The position numbers and the translations under genes were made by a program. This document shows positions 9,201 through 16,704 of a stretch of 64,000 nt of DNA, one piece after another (the stretch's first letter is position 1; every line of letters starts with the position of its first letter). The stretch comes from CAYWLQ01 sp964458775 (GTDB taxonomy: Bacteria; Myxococcota_A; Polyangia; JAAYKL01): NCBI GenBank assembly GCA_964458775.1, contig CAYWLQ010000008.1, forward strand, positions 4,601 to 68,600, in the 5' to 3' direction. The notes beneath the pieces are model-generated. The model was not told where the DNA came from. It saw only the letters and a list, made by a program, of their open reading frames with translations, and ran no database searches.

Positions 9201-11419
9201 GCTTCTCGTTTAACAGAAAGATCACTACATAGTGCCGGCTTTGAAAGACACTGTTCGGCAGCAGTTAAATCACCTTGAGAAGACAGCACTCTTCCAAGCT
9301 CCAAAGCTAAGAGGAGATAGGTTTGTTCATTATGAGCAACTGCCTCCATCATTGCTGTCAGCAAATGCTGAGCTGCGTGTAATGCTCCGAGTCTGTAAAG
9401 GGATATTGCTACTGCTGTCCCGCGCTCTTCGATTTTTTTTTGGTCTTTGCATTTGGCTGCGTGATACAGCTGTTTTGCTTCATCGGATTCAAGTGAAAAA
9501 GCACGCCTGTGCATTTCTATAAGTCGATTCCAGTCAGCGGCAGCCAGAATTTCTTTGGCAAGAGGAAGAGTTGCTGCGCACCAGCGCGATGCCGAGCTTT
9601 TGAGCCTACCGCTTGCTGTTAAAGACGAAAGTGCGGAATCAACCGATATTGAATCTCTGCCCGAAACAATTGTGATCTCTTCAGCTGAAGCAGGCCGGTC
9701 AAGTACAGCAGCCGCTTCGAGTACGCATCTTTCGATTTCATTGAGGGTTAACAATCTTTCGCGCCAATATGTTTCCAGCTGTTTAGGCGGCCCCAGGCTT
9801 TCCAGTTTTGTCATACCTTCCGGGTTTTTAGAAATATCGTGGAGCAAGGTAGTTACAAAAAGCGGATTTCCTCCGGTATGGGCAAAAATTCGGGTTACCG
9901 CTTCCTGGTCGGCACTTCCAAGAAAACATTCTGTAATGTGGGATGTTTGTTCGAAAGATAAAAGCGGCATTACTAAAGTTTCGGCCGATCCCAAATGTGT
10001 TTGCCATGAAAAAGATATCTCACACGAAGCTAACACAGCAAGAGGAACATCTCTTTCAACTGCCGCCGCCAAAACCCGCAATACGGCCAGAGTTTCAAAT
10101 GATGCTTGTTCCAAACCGTCAATAATAAGCAAGAGCTTTGAACGTTTGGCAATGCCGATTAACAAATCTGAAGTTGATTTGGCTAATACATCCAGATGTG
10201 CATAATTTTTTTGGGGTTCACTAAGTGCTGATATTAACTGTTTTGTCCGCTGAATCGCCTCATCATCTTTTTCTAAAAAGAATACTGCCTGTTCGATTAT
10301 ATCTGCAAAGGGACGAAGAAGGCTGCCGCTACCGCCTGATTCGAGAACCGGTATATGTGCCAATTGAGCCCACCACTTGATACTGCGCAAAAGTGCGCTT
10401 TTCCCGGTTCCGGATTGACCTTCTACAACAACCAGAGGAGACAAATCCGATATTTGAAATCTTTTTTGCAAAGCTTCTTGCAGTTTAAAGAACTCACGAT
10501 CACGACCTAATGACTCACTAAATACAGCACAGTCTGCAAAACGATCTTCATCGACAGCAGCGGTAAAAATTGATGTGAGAGCCGCTTCCGCTTCGACAGC
10601 CGTCGGAAATCGATGGTTAGGATTTCTTGATAATAATCTTCCTATAATACTTTGTAGGGCTTCTAGTGTTGAGGATTCCTCCTGTTTGACAATTAGGCGT
10701 TTTAATACCGGTAGACTCCGCTTTTCACCCAAATGTCCCTTAACAATTTCGGAAACCGACCCTTCAAAAGGAGGTGCTCCCGAAAGAATTTCAAACAATG
10801 TAGCACCGAGGGAATATAGATCAGCTCTGGCATCGGCTCTTTTTTTTTCGATAACTTCAGGTGCCATATAGGGAACGGTTCCTCGCAGCTTGGCGTCTTC
10901 ATTGTCTGATCTGACAAAAGAAAAATCTATTAGCTTTGCCACACCGTCCGAAGAACAAATAATGTTTCCCGGTTTAAGATCACCGTGAACCAAACCTCGT
11001 CCGTGTAGGAGTTTTAGTGAACGGCATATTTCGACAAACAACCTTATCGCATCAGGAAGCCGCATATTTTGAGTTGCTGACATGAGGTCTTCACCGGGAA
11101 TATACTCCCTGGTAAAAAAAACTCTTCCGTCGAGAGACGCCCCAAAATCGTACACTTCAGAAAGCCTGGGATGTTTCAAACCTGCCAAGGCTTCAAATTC
11201 GTGTTTAAAAACCGAACGCCAGTTCTCGTCGGCTTTGGGTCTAAGAATCTTAAACACCAACATCTTGTTGTCCAGATAACGGTCCTGTACCAAATGAACC
11301 GTTCCCTGTCCGCCCTCTCCCAGTCTTCTCAGATGCGTGTACCGAGTTTCCAGGCTTTGAAACAACTTCTCATCTGAAACGATCTCAAAATCTTTGTTTG
11401 GTGACTCATCGTGTGCCAT
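6269..11419 (-). CDS. Kinase-AAA-TPR-GAF-sigma54 activator fusion regulator
   Basis: A giant regulator of about 1,716 residues. In order: a Hanks-type kinase domain (about 25-285; glycine loop GEGGQGTV, Lys57, HGDLKPGN in place of HRD, DFS in place of DFG); an AAA/STAND-type ATPase with Walker A GQSGTGKS (about 334-341); a long TPR-like helical region (about 640-1140); a GAF domain (about 1230-1370); a coiled coil; a sigma54-interaction AAA+ domain (Walker A GESGVGKD at about 1435, GAFSGA loop at about 1482, Walker B LYLDEIGDM); and a Fis-type helix-turn-helix (about 1678-1713, NRSKAAEILGIPRRTFYRKL). It should switch on sigma54 promoters in response to a signal sensed by the N-terminal modules. 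The GAFTGA loop has Thr replaced by Ser, which is common and usually functional. The ATG at 11419 gives a normal N-terminus; an in-frame TTG at 11455 is the alternative, and neither has a good SD. Confidence 0.92.
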   Translation of the reverse strand: MAHDESPNKDFEIVSDEKLFQSLETRYTHLRRLGEGGQGTVHLVQDRYLDNKMLVFKILRPKADENWRSVFKHEFEALAGLKHPRLSEVYDFGASLDGRVFFTREYIPGEDLMSATQNMRLPDAIRLFVEICRSLKLLHGRGLVHGDLKPGNIICSSDGVAKLIDFSFVRSDNEDAKLRGTVPYMAPEVIEKKRADARADLYSLGATLFEILSGAPPFEGSVSEIVKGHLGEKRSLPVLKRLIVKQEESSTLEALQSIIGRLLSRNPNHRFPTAVEAEAALTSIFTAAVDEDRFADCAVFSESLGRDREFFKLQEALQKRFQISDLSPLVVVEGQSGTGKSALLRSIKWWAQLAHIPVLESGGSGSLLRPFADIIEQAVFFLEKDDEAIQRTKQLISALSEPQKNYAHLDVLAKSTSDLLIGIAKRSKLLLIIDGLEQASFETLAVLRVLAAAVERDVPLAVLASCEISFSWQTHLGSAETLVMPLLSFEQTSHITECFLGSADQEAVTRIFAHTGGNPLFVTTLLHDISKNPEGMTKLESLGPPKQLETYWRERLLTLNEIERCVLEAAAVLDRPASAEEITIVSGRDSISVDSALSSLTASGRLKSSASRWCAATLPLAKEILAAADWNRLIEMHRRAFSLESDEAKQLYHAAKCKDQKKIEERGTAVAISLYRLGALHAAQHLLTAMMEAVAHNEQTYLLLALELGRVLSSQGDLTAAEQCLSKPALCSDLSVKREALILLGRIYIDKESLHEAEKCLREALSLTVNPLDRARILYLLAKIAFQQHNTESCIALAEEGLKDAPNAHRVRADLLGMLAKSAVKEGRRDDALMFAKEAESDAALAGDMRAVALSIDILAWVYQKSGNLKEATLSLERAAALHFEFGDIPHLMRDKLVLGDLKLWQEEWSESLRHYEQAVRLSRSAVNPLMRINVRNNYGYALIKMGCFERAGLILEQAEAEARSLGYDEQRLWSQFHTAASASARGETEDALRFYAEARKGFISLSRYAIVCEIELETAGCLLRRGEKEDIIKARELIQLASSRNREEEGRMFEESLALHEGMLLIAEGQLDLGLKKLEALCENQTYQGAKDFAWQAHLALAKGLSVKGSVFLMRQHLREAENILESLCAGLSHEHRAAFWQDVRRSEVRTLFSEISSSNQFSSTELFDNPDKTSDTEAEALYRVLDLNKQLLSESNLNRLLEMILSSAIELTGAERGMILLPAEGSESTVLEIRAVSDGKAFGCEYADTGAPENRFSCSIAESVFLDNEPVVTVDAMQDSRFNEFMSIHELKLKSVACLPVSYRGSPLGVLYLENRLRRGRFDKRDLRVLSAFANQVAIALSQNRLINELRQRADELQTARKTLQEAYEKRLEELNQRDLNLKTARERLERLRRQIEGEGDYHGVFGTSPEMRKVFTTVERVKDLNVPVIFSGESGVGKDLLARVLHEQSNLKDKPFVTVSCGSMPDTLVESMLFGHEKGAFSGADTERQGLLSAADGGTLYLDEIGDMSPRMQTVMLRVLQDGTFSPVGSQRNLRVNVRIIASTRIPLDKLANEGGLRKDLLYRLQVVTIELPPLRKRKEDILPLAGRIVEREAVRFASIPRSFSKDAAAMLLKHNWPGNVRELEQSIRRALAIGDDSKAIRADEIFISSSEVPKPNSKPTTSKSVSEEDSKILSVLESVKWNRSKAAEILGIPRRTFYRKLDSLGVIKKRNR

Positions 11420-11421
11420 AA

Positions 11422-11437
11422 TGTGCACAGTGGCACA
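11422..11437. promoter_or_regulatory. Inverted repeat TGTGC-N6-GCACA before the sigma54-kinase gene
   Basis: A perfect 5-base-arm inverted repeat with a six-base spacer lies two bases upstream of the preferred ATG of the sigma54-kinase regulator. Size and symmetry suit binding by a dimeric helix-turn-helix protein, possibly autoregulation. If translation starts at the TTG at 11455, the repeat would be coding. Confidence 0.25.
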
Positions 11438-11542
11438 GCTGTAGTTTGGTGACAAGATGTTTAGGGCAATAACGAGAAAAAAGCGTTATGCCCTTTGAAA
11501 AAGAAACATGAGATTTTATCCGGTTTCCTTAGATAAAAACTA

Positions 11543-11683
11543 TTTAGTATCCATCTCAAAAGGCCCCTTTTTGAAGGGTCGGGAGTGCCGGTTGACGAGC
11601 GAGTATGTATGATTTTAAGATGTTACGCAGTGAGGATGCCGATGCCCCCGACCTGAAAGACTACTTCTTAGATGGATACTATT
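11543..11683. repeat. ~140-bp palindromic element (MITE-like or structured RNA)
   Basis: The outer arms are a perfect 12-base inverted repeat: TAGTATCCATCT at 11545-11556 and AGATGGATACTA at 11670-11681. An inner pair of arms follows: GGTCGGGAGTGCCGG (about 11577-11591) facing CCGATGCCCCCGACC (about 11639-11653), mostly complementary when G-U pairs are allowed. The central loop is about 47 bases. The right arm overlaps the stop codon of the secretin gene. The architecture is that of a small non-autonomous mobile element or repetitive extragenic palindrome. It could also act as a transcript-end hairpin for the secretin mRNA. I see no second copy in this window. Confidence 0.6.
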
Positions 11684-12938
11684 TAAATTTGCCTTCGAAA
11701 TTTTGAAATTTGACAGCGGCTTCATCGAGAAGTTTTTTCCCTATTCTGTCGGGACGGTCCAAGACGGTAGGAGTTATAACAATAAGGCTTTCTGTTTGTT
11801 CTTCGACATGGCGGCGTGTTCCGAAAAGCAATCCCAATATGGGTATTTTGGAGAGATACGGAAAGCCCTCTTTGGTAACGCCTTTTGATTCGGAGTTAAG
11901 CCCTGATAACATTATGGATTGCCCGATTCCGAGATGAACCAAAGTATCCACACGAGACATGGTTCTGCCCGGAACATTTTGAGTGGTTTCGGACAGGTCT
12001 GAAACTTCAGCGATTACCTCCAAATCGAGGGTTTTATCGTCGTCAGAAAGTCTTGGAGTAACTATCAGCCTGGCACCGTAGGGAATAGTCCTCAATTCCG
12101 CAGCTTGTGAACCGGCAACGGCTACATTTACTTCGCCTCCTGCTTCATAGGTAGATTTTCGTCCGTTTACAGTTATAAGAGCAGCCTTTTTATGAATCTT
12201 TATCCATCCGTATTGAGCGGCTACTTCTAGAGAAGGCATTGCTTGGTCCATCAGTTGATAAGCTGCGCTCAAAGTACCGGTCAGCAAGTCAATACTACCG
12301 GAAAGCACACCCGAACCGCCGTAACTCGACGGCCAAGATATTCCGAAGCGATCATTGTCGCGTTTTTTAAGTTCGACAAAAGTCAAATCAAGCCGAATGT
12401 TGGTGCGAGGCTGAACAACATCCGGATCAATATAAATCAGAGATATTGCTTGACCGTTGTAACCCTTAACGGCTTGTTCCACACGTTTCTTCTCACTGTC
12501 CGTGCGAACCTCTCCGTCAACAAATACACGGGCTCCCACCTTTTTGAAGGTTAAGGTTTTATCCTGTGCAAAAAGCTCTTTAAGCTCTTTTTCGACCGTT
12601 TCAGGCATTCTAGCAAATACAGTTATAAAAACAGTCTTCCTGCTTCCTTGTTTATCAAAAAGCATTAAAGAAGTAGTTCCTGATCTAATTGCAGTAATGA
12701 TCATCTTCTTGCCGTCTCGCGGAACTTTAATTTCAATAACGCCCTTGGTACTCTCCGAGAAACTGTCAATACTTTCGGCGTCAAACATATATTGTTCGCC
12801 AATCGTCATAGCCAAATCATCGGCATTATCAGATGCCGTTGATGTGCGAACCGAAAATTCCTGAGCCCTAAGCAGTTTGGCGGCAGACAGCACAATAACT
12901 GCGAACATTATCACAACAATTATGATATGAGATTTCAT
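11679..12938 (-). CDS. CpaC/RcpA-like secretin family protein
   Basis: A 419-residue exported protein. A signal peptide (about 1-25) is followed by a pilus-assembly N-terminal domain (about 35-110, the GTTSLMLFD region), a BON-like domain (about 112-170, VFVDGEV) and the secretin C-terminal domain (about 180-405). The last includes the GLLFG and SLIVITPTVL ends typical of outer-membrane secretins. These features match CpaC/RcpA of Tad-type or type II/III systems, which form an outer-membrane ring channel. The start is supported by GGGAG seven bases before the ATG at 12938. No other pilus or secretion gene is nearby, so it is an orphan here. Its last residues and TAG stop lie in the terminal repeat of the palindromic element at 11543-11683. 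Confidence 0.87.
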   Translation of the reverse strand: MKSHIIIVVIMFAVIVLSAAKLLRAQEFSVRTSTASDNADDLAMTIGEQYMFDAESIDSFSESTKGVIEIKVPRDGKKMIITAIRSGTTSLMLFDKQGSRKTVFITVFARMPETVEKELKELFAQDKTLTFKKVGARVFVDGEVRTDSEKKRVEQAVKGYNGQAISLIYIDPDVVQPRTNIRLDLTFVELKKRDNDRFGISWPSSYGGSGVLSGSIDLLTGTLSAAYQLMDQAMPSLEVAAQYGWIKIHKKAALITVNGRKSTYEAGGEVNVAVAGSQAAELRTIPYGARLIVTPRLSDDDKTLDLEVIAEVSDLSETTQNVPGRTMSRVDTLVHLGIGQSIMLSGLNSESKGVTKEGFPYLSKIPILGLLFGTRRHVEEQTESLIVITPTVLDRPDRIGKKLLDEAAVKFQNFEGKFK

Positions 12939-13040
12939 TTCAAATCTCCCTTCAAGAGCTACCTTCGTAAAAACGAAAAAAAAGTTTCCGATTTAACCGG
13001 TCTTTTTTTGAGAAAGGTGATTTTTTTTGAAAAATTTTTT

Positions 13041-13078
13041 AAAAAAGGTTTGTTGCGGAAAAAATTAAAACGCAACCT
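13041..13078 (-). terminator. Probable intrinsic terminator of the transketolase/GH43 operon
   Basis: On the minus strand a stem GTTGCG (13076-13071) pairs with CGCAAC (13057-13052). It can be extended by GG/CC across a small bulge and is followed directly by six T (minus-strand reading of 13046-13041). It lies about 55 bases after the stop of the transketolase C-terminal subunit. The loop is rather long (13 bases), so confidence is moderate. Confidence 0.45.
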
Positions 13079-13130
13079 GCACGGCAGATTGCTAGTGTTT
13101 TATCATCGGATGTAGGGGAATTAATGTTGT

Positions 13131-14144
13131 TTACAAAGCTTCGGGTTTGGCTTCGGAATGGACTGATTCGATTCTTACCTTTGACAGGTCATCGTCCGTA
13201 TATTCTATTTTTATTCCGGCAAGGTCTGATGCCGCTGTGATTACTGCTGCTGCGTCAAATCCGTGATATTTCATCAGGTATTGTTTTGAGGCTCCGTGGC
13301 TGAAGGTATCTTTTAATCCTAGTCTTACAAGTTTTTTTGATATGCCGAAATCAGCCATTTTCTCAGCTATTATTGACCCCAGCCCTCCTATGATGCTGTG
13401 GTTTTCTACTGTTATAACTCCTAGTCGCGGCGTTCTTAGCAAATCATATATCACAGGATTGCTAAAAGGTTTATGAGTAGATATGTGCGTGTGACATACC
13501 GACAGACCCGCTTTCTCTAGTACGGATACGGCCCTTATCGCTTCTTCAGTGCAGATTCCTGATGAAAACAGCGTAATGTCTTTTCCCTCGGAAAGTATTC
13601 TCGGTTCGTCAAGTTTTATCGGCCGGTCCGAGGGAAAGAGTCTGGGAATTTCTCCTCTAAGTGCTCTCACGTAGACAGGGCCCGGTATGTCAAATACCAA
13701 ATCTATGGTACTCGCCGCCTCTGTCGCATCACCGACTTCGAGGACAGTCATGTTGGGAAGCGCCCTCATTACCGCTATATCCTCTATTGCCTGGTGCGTT
13801 GCTCCGCCCGGCGTCATTATTCCAGGGAGAAATCCGAACATCTTTACGGGCACATTAGGATAGGCAACAGACATGGCGACCTGGTCATATGCTCTTCTGT
13901 AAATGAATACAGCAAAAGTATGGATGAGGGGTATTATATCCTCCCGCGCTAAGCCTCCTGCCAAAGAAACCATATTCTGCTCTGCTATTCCGCATGTATA
14001 GAGTCTATCGGGAAATGCTTCTTTAAAATGTGTTGCCTCGCATGAGTTTGTCAGGTCAGCGGTTAACACCACAAATTTACTGTTTATGCTGCCGTATTCT
14101 GCTAACCTTTTTGAGTGTACTTGGGAAAAAATTTCCATCAACAA
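13131..14144 (-). CDS. Transketolase, C-terminal subunit (split enzyme)
   Basis: A 337-residue protein covering the pyrimidine-binding and C-terminal domains of transketolase. The N-terminal part carries the CGIAEQNMVSLAGGLA motif, in which the Glu activates thiamine diphosphate. It then has FAVFIYRRAYDQV, typical of split transketolases and the DXS-like group, and ends with a Rossmann-like domain (VENHSIIGGLGS). Together with the upstream gene it forms a two-subunit enzyme moving two-carbon ketol units between sugar phosphates. The start overlaps the upstream gene by seven bases, indicating coupled translation. The substrate is unknown; the neighbourhood suggests a link to pentose (arabinose) metabolism. 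Confidence 0.9.
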   Translation of the reverse strand: MLMEIFSQVHSKRLAEYGSINSKFVVLTADLTNSCEATHFKEAFPDRLYTCGIAEQNMVSLAGGLAREDIIPLIHTFAVFIYRRAYDQVAMSVAYPNVPVKMFGFLPGIMTPGGATHQAIEDIAVMRALPNMTVLEVGDATEAASTIDLVFDIPGPVYVRALRGEIPRLFPSDRPIKLDEPRILSEGKDITLFSSGICTEEAIRAVSVLEKAGLSVCHTHISTHKPFSNPVIYDLLRTPRLGVITVENHSIIGGLGSIIAEKMADFGISKKLVRLGLKDTFSHGASKQYLMKYHGFDAAAVITAASDLAGIKIEYTDDDLSKVRIESVHSEAKPEAL

Positions 14145-15052
14145 CTCTCCTTATTTAGCAAGTCCAGCATTTTTGCGTATCTGTTCCTTTCGTCTTCGTT
14201 TCCTAACCTTAAATAGTGCAGTTTCCCCATTTTTTCTTTAAGTTCAGGAACTCCCCTCATCGGATCCGTATTGCACAGCACCGCTAAAGGTTTGTCCTTG
14301 TGTGGTGTAGCGGCCGCCTCAAATAAGCTATTGGGATCGTGCCCGTCAGCAACAACTACTTCAGCTCCGAAATCTTTTAGTTTGTTCGCCAGCGGCCCCA
14401 ATTCCATCACGGAGTTAACCATGCCGTCGCACTGTTGTCCGTTAACGTCAACGTATATTCCTACGGTATCCATTTTGTAATGGCTCATAAACTGAAACGC
14501 TTCCCAGACCATTCCGATTTGAAACTCGCCGTCCGACATAAAGACCCAGGTTTTTCCAGTCTCTTTGTTGATTCTTCTGCCTAAAGCCATACCGATACCT
14601 TGGCTTAAGCCCTGCCCCAAAGATCCCGTCATTACTTCCATACCGGGCGAATGCTCAGCTCCGATCTGTTCCAATGTGTAGCCGTCAATATTGTAGTAGT
14701 CCATGGAGTCGGAAGACAGTCTGCCGGTCTGAATAAGAGCTGCGTATAGAACCAACGAATAATGAGTAGGCGACAGTATGAATCTGTCCAGATAGCTTTT
14801 GTGATCGCCGTTAAAAAGATATCCCGGTTTATAGTCTTTGTTATCCGCCGAAGGAACGCCAAGAAATTTACCGGCAGATATGGGCTTACTGACCTGCTCA
14901 AGATTCATTATGCCCCCGTACAGACAAGCAAAAATCTCAGCCGATGAACAGGCCTGGCTTAGGTAGCCTCCTCCATTTTTCAACACCTTTTCGAGAACAC
15001 TTACTCTGATACCGTGAGCAATATCTTTTGCCTTTGATATTTTGTCTTCCAT
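14138..15052 (-). CDS. Transketolase, N-terminal subunit (split enzyme)
   Basis: A 304-residue ThDP-binding half of transketolase. The cofactor motif is visible as SDGEFQIGMVWEA...VDVNGQQCDG, and GSLGQGLS and SPTHYSLVLYAAL correspond to conserved active-site segments. The usual SGHPG segment near the N-terminus is replaced by NGGGYLSQACSSAE. I recall similar variants in a subgroup of split bacterial transketolases, so this need not mean loss of function. GGAGG lies four bases before the ATG. It is downstream of two GH43 genes with a 103-base gap and overlaps the C-terminal subunit gene, so a single operon is likely. Confidence 0.9.
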   Translation of the reverse strand: MEDKISKAKDIAHGIRVSVLEKVLKNGGGYLSQACSSAEIFACLYGGIMNLEQVSKPISAGKFLGVPSADNKDYKPGYLFNGDHKSYLDRFILSPTHYSLVLYAALIQTGRLSSDSMDYYNIDGYTLEQIGAEHSPGMEVMTGSLGQGLSQGIGMALGRRINKETGKTWVFMSDGEFQIGMVWEAFQFMSHYKMDTVGIYVDVNGQQCDGMVNSVMELGPLANKLKDFGAEVVVADGHDPNSLFEAAATPHKDKPLAVLCNTDPMRGVPELKEKMGKLHYLRLGNEDERNRYAKMLDLLNKESC

Positions 15053-15082
15053 TGAGCCTCCATCGACCGAGTTGAAAGCAAT

Positions 15083-15190
15083 TTATTTCTGCAATACTTT
15101 CATCACGTCATCAAGAGATATCTCAATTTCTTTAATATGCTCTATATTGTGGTTTTTAAGGACCTCCAGGTATCGGCCATCCGTCTTCAT
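15083..15190 (-). CDS. Small out-of-frame ORF bridging the GH43 stop
   Basis: A 35-codon frame starts with an ATG inside the 3' end of the GH43 gene (in another frame) and runs through most of the 103-base gap before the transketolase gene. The translation (MKTDGRYLEVLKNHN..., ending ISLDDVMKVLQK) looks protein-like, with an amphipathic helix. The SLDDVMKVL end resembles the C-termini of some ABC-transporter ATPases. There is no obvious SD. It may be a real small protein, the leftover 3' end of an older gene truncated when the GH43 gene arrived, or chance. Confidence 0.25.
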   Translation of the reverse strand: MKTDGRYLEVLKNHNIEHIKEIEISLDDVMKVLQK

Positions 15191-16685
15191 CAAAGGGCAT
15201 TTCTGTTATTCTAAGCACCGAGGCGCCGTTGCTCTGTCTGTATGCGTGATAAAAGTGATAAATTTTTTCATCTACTATAATGACCTCACTGTGGCCGGCT
15301 GCTGCATAGTTTACTCCGTCTCCTTGAACCATGAGAGTTCCTCCTCCGTTGAGCATCGGAGTTCCGCTTTTGTCATGATACGGACCCAATATATTTTCGG
15401 AGCGACCTACCCTGACATTGTAGGTGCTGTTTGCACCTTGACAGCAGGTGCCCCACGAAACAAAGAGATAGTAATAACCGCATCGACGAAACAACACAGG
15501 AGCCTCAATAGATGAGTTCCAGGCTAGACGAGTTAACTCATTCCCTACCCGATTTCCGTCTTGATCTAGCTCAAACGCCATTATTCCATCCCAAAAGCTG
15601 CCGAAAGCCAACCACGGAGTCCCGTCCTCATCGAGTTCCGCATCCGCATCTATTGCGTTGTATCGTTCATTACCCTGTGTGCAAATTACCGGTCCGTGAT
15701 CTGTCCATGGGCCTGTTATGTATTCGGCCGTTAGATGTGTTATACACGAAATATTGTCTCCAAAAACTGCAGAAAAAGAAGAGTAAATATGATATTTGCC
15801 GCCGAAAAAGATAATGTCCGGAGCCCACGGAAAATTAAACTCCTGTCCCTGAATACCGGCTAACCATTCGGTTGACCATGAGGGGTATCTGTTGCCGTAG
15901 ATATTGCCTGCATTGGTCCAGTTTAACAGGTTGGTAGAACGTGCCATGGGAATATAGTTTCCCGTCCAAAGAACATAGAACGTATCTCCTTCTTGTATCA
16001 TAGAGGGATCGTGAACTCCGAAATTGGCAACATTGAGAGGCTGAGGAGCTGTACCTTGATAAATGCCGATCTCGCAACGGTCATCCGCATCAGTGTCTGA
16101 GTCACTGTCAGTATCAGTATCTGTATCTGTATCTGCGTCAGCGTCGGTATCTGCATCGGTATCAGCGTCGGTATCTGCATCGGTATCTGCATCGGTATCC
16201 GCGTCGGTGTCTGCGTCGGTATCTGCATCGGTATCTGCATCGGTATCTGCATCGGTATCTGCATCGGTATCAGTGTCGGTATCAATGTCAGTATCGGAAT
16301 CTGTATCTGTATCGGTATCTGCGTCAGTGTCCGAATCCGCATCATTATCCGAGTCTGAGTCAGCATCGGCATCAGCATCGGCATCAGCATCGGCATCAGT
16401 ATCGGCATCAGCATCAGCGTCTGCATCGGTGTCAGCGTCAGTATCTGTGTCAGCATCTGAATCTGAATCTGCGTCCGTATCTGCGTCCGTATCTGCGTCC
16501 GTATCTGTGTCAGCATCATTATCCGAATCCGAGTCAGCATCAGCATCAGAGTCAGCGTCAGCGTCACTGTCCGCATCACTTTGACCGTTAGAGCTATCTG
16601 TGTCTATAAATTCATCTTGATTATTCTTGTCGGAAGAGCAAGCGGCAACAAGCACAAAAAAACATACAGGCATAGGCAATTTCAT
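15156..16685 (-). CDS. GH43 endo-arabinanase lipoprotein with long acidic linker
   Basis: Exported lipoprotein of about 509 residues: signal peptide with lipobox VAAC (Cys16), an Asp-(Ala/Ser/Thr) linker of about 165 residues, then a five-bladed GH43 domain. Catalytic elements are visible: the general base Asp in GVHDPSMI, the pKa-modulating Asp in YNAIDAD, and the acid Glu in SSIEAPVLF. GHSEV near the end supplies the conserved His. The arrangement is that of arabinan endo-1,5-alpha-L-arabinanases (substrate assignment from family resemblance). The ATG at 16685 is chosen because GGAGT lies six bases upstream; the ATG at 16700 has no SD. The linker probably extends the enzyme from the outer membrane. 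Co-transcribed with the GH43 gene upstream. Confidence 0.9.
   Translation of the reverse strand: MKLPMPVCFFVLVAACSSDKNNQDEFIDTDSSNGQSDADSDADADSDADADSDSDNDADTDTDADTDADTDADSDSDADTDTDADTDADADADADTDADADADADADADSDSDNDADSDTDADTDTDTDSDTDIDTDTDTDADTDADTDADTDADTDADTDADTDADTDADTDADTDADTDADADTDTDTDTDSDSDTDADDRCEIGIYQGTAPQPLNVANFGVHDPSMIQEGDTFYVLWTGNYIPMARSTNLLNWTNAGNIYGNRYPSWSTEWLAGIQGQEFNFPWAPDIIFFGGKYHIYSSFSAVFGDNISCITHLTAEYITGPWTDHGPVICTQGNERYNAIDADAELDEDGTPWLAFGSFWDGIMAFELDQDGNRVGNELTRLAWNSSIEAPVLFRRCGYYYLFVSWGTCCQGANSTYNVRVGRSENILGPYHDKSGTPMLNGGGTLMVQGDGVNYAAAGHSEVIIVDEKIYHFYHAYRQSNGASVLRITEMPFDEDGWPIPGGP
16079..16583. repeat. Hexamer/12-mer repeat tract encoding the Asp-rich linker of the GH43 endo-arabinanase
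   Basis: About 500 bases of degenerate six-base units (plus-strand form GTNTCN/GTATCN, with a frequent 12-base unit GTATCTGCATCG). They encode alternating Asp and Ala/Ser/Thr on the minus strand. Unit length is a multiple of three, so copy-number changes lengthen or shorten the linker without frameshift. The antisense strand gives a long false Ser/Val/Ala frame. Confidence 0.9.
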
Positions 16686-16704
16686 TATCGACTCCTTCAT
16701 TTCT

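Noticed and set aside
9555..10205. 216-codon plus-strand frame within the sigma54-kinase gene
   Set aside because: Antisense to a strongly supported coding region, composition unlike real proteins, no start signals.
16063..16584. Long plus-strand frame of Ser/Val/Ala repeats
   Set aside because: It is the antisense shadow of the Asp-rich linker of the GH43 gene; hexamer repeats keep several frames open. No SD or domain.
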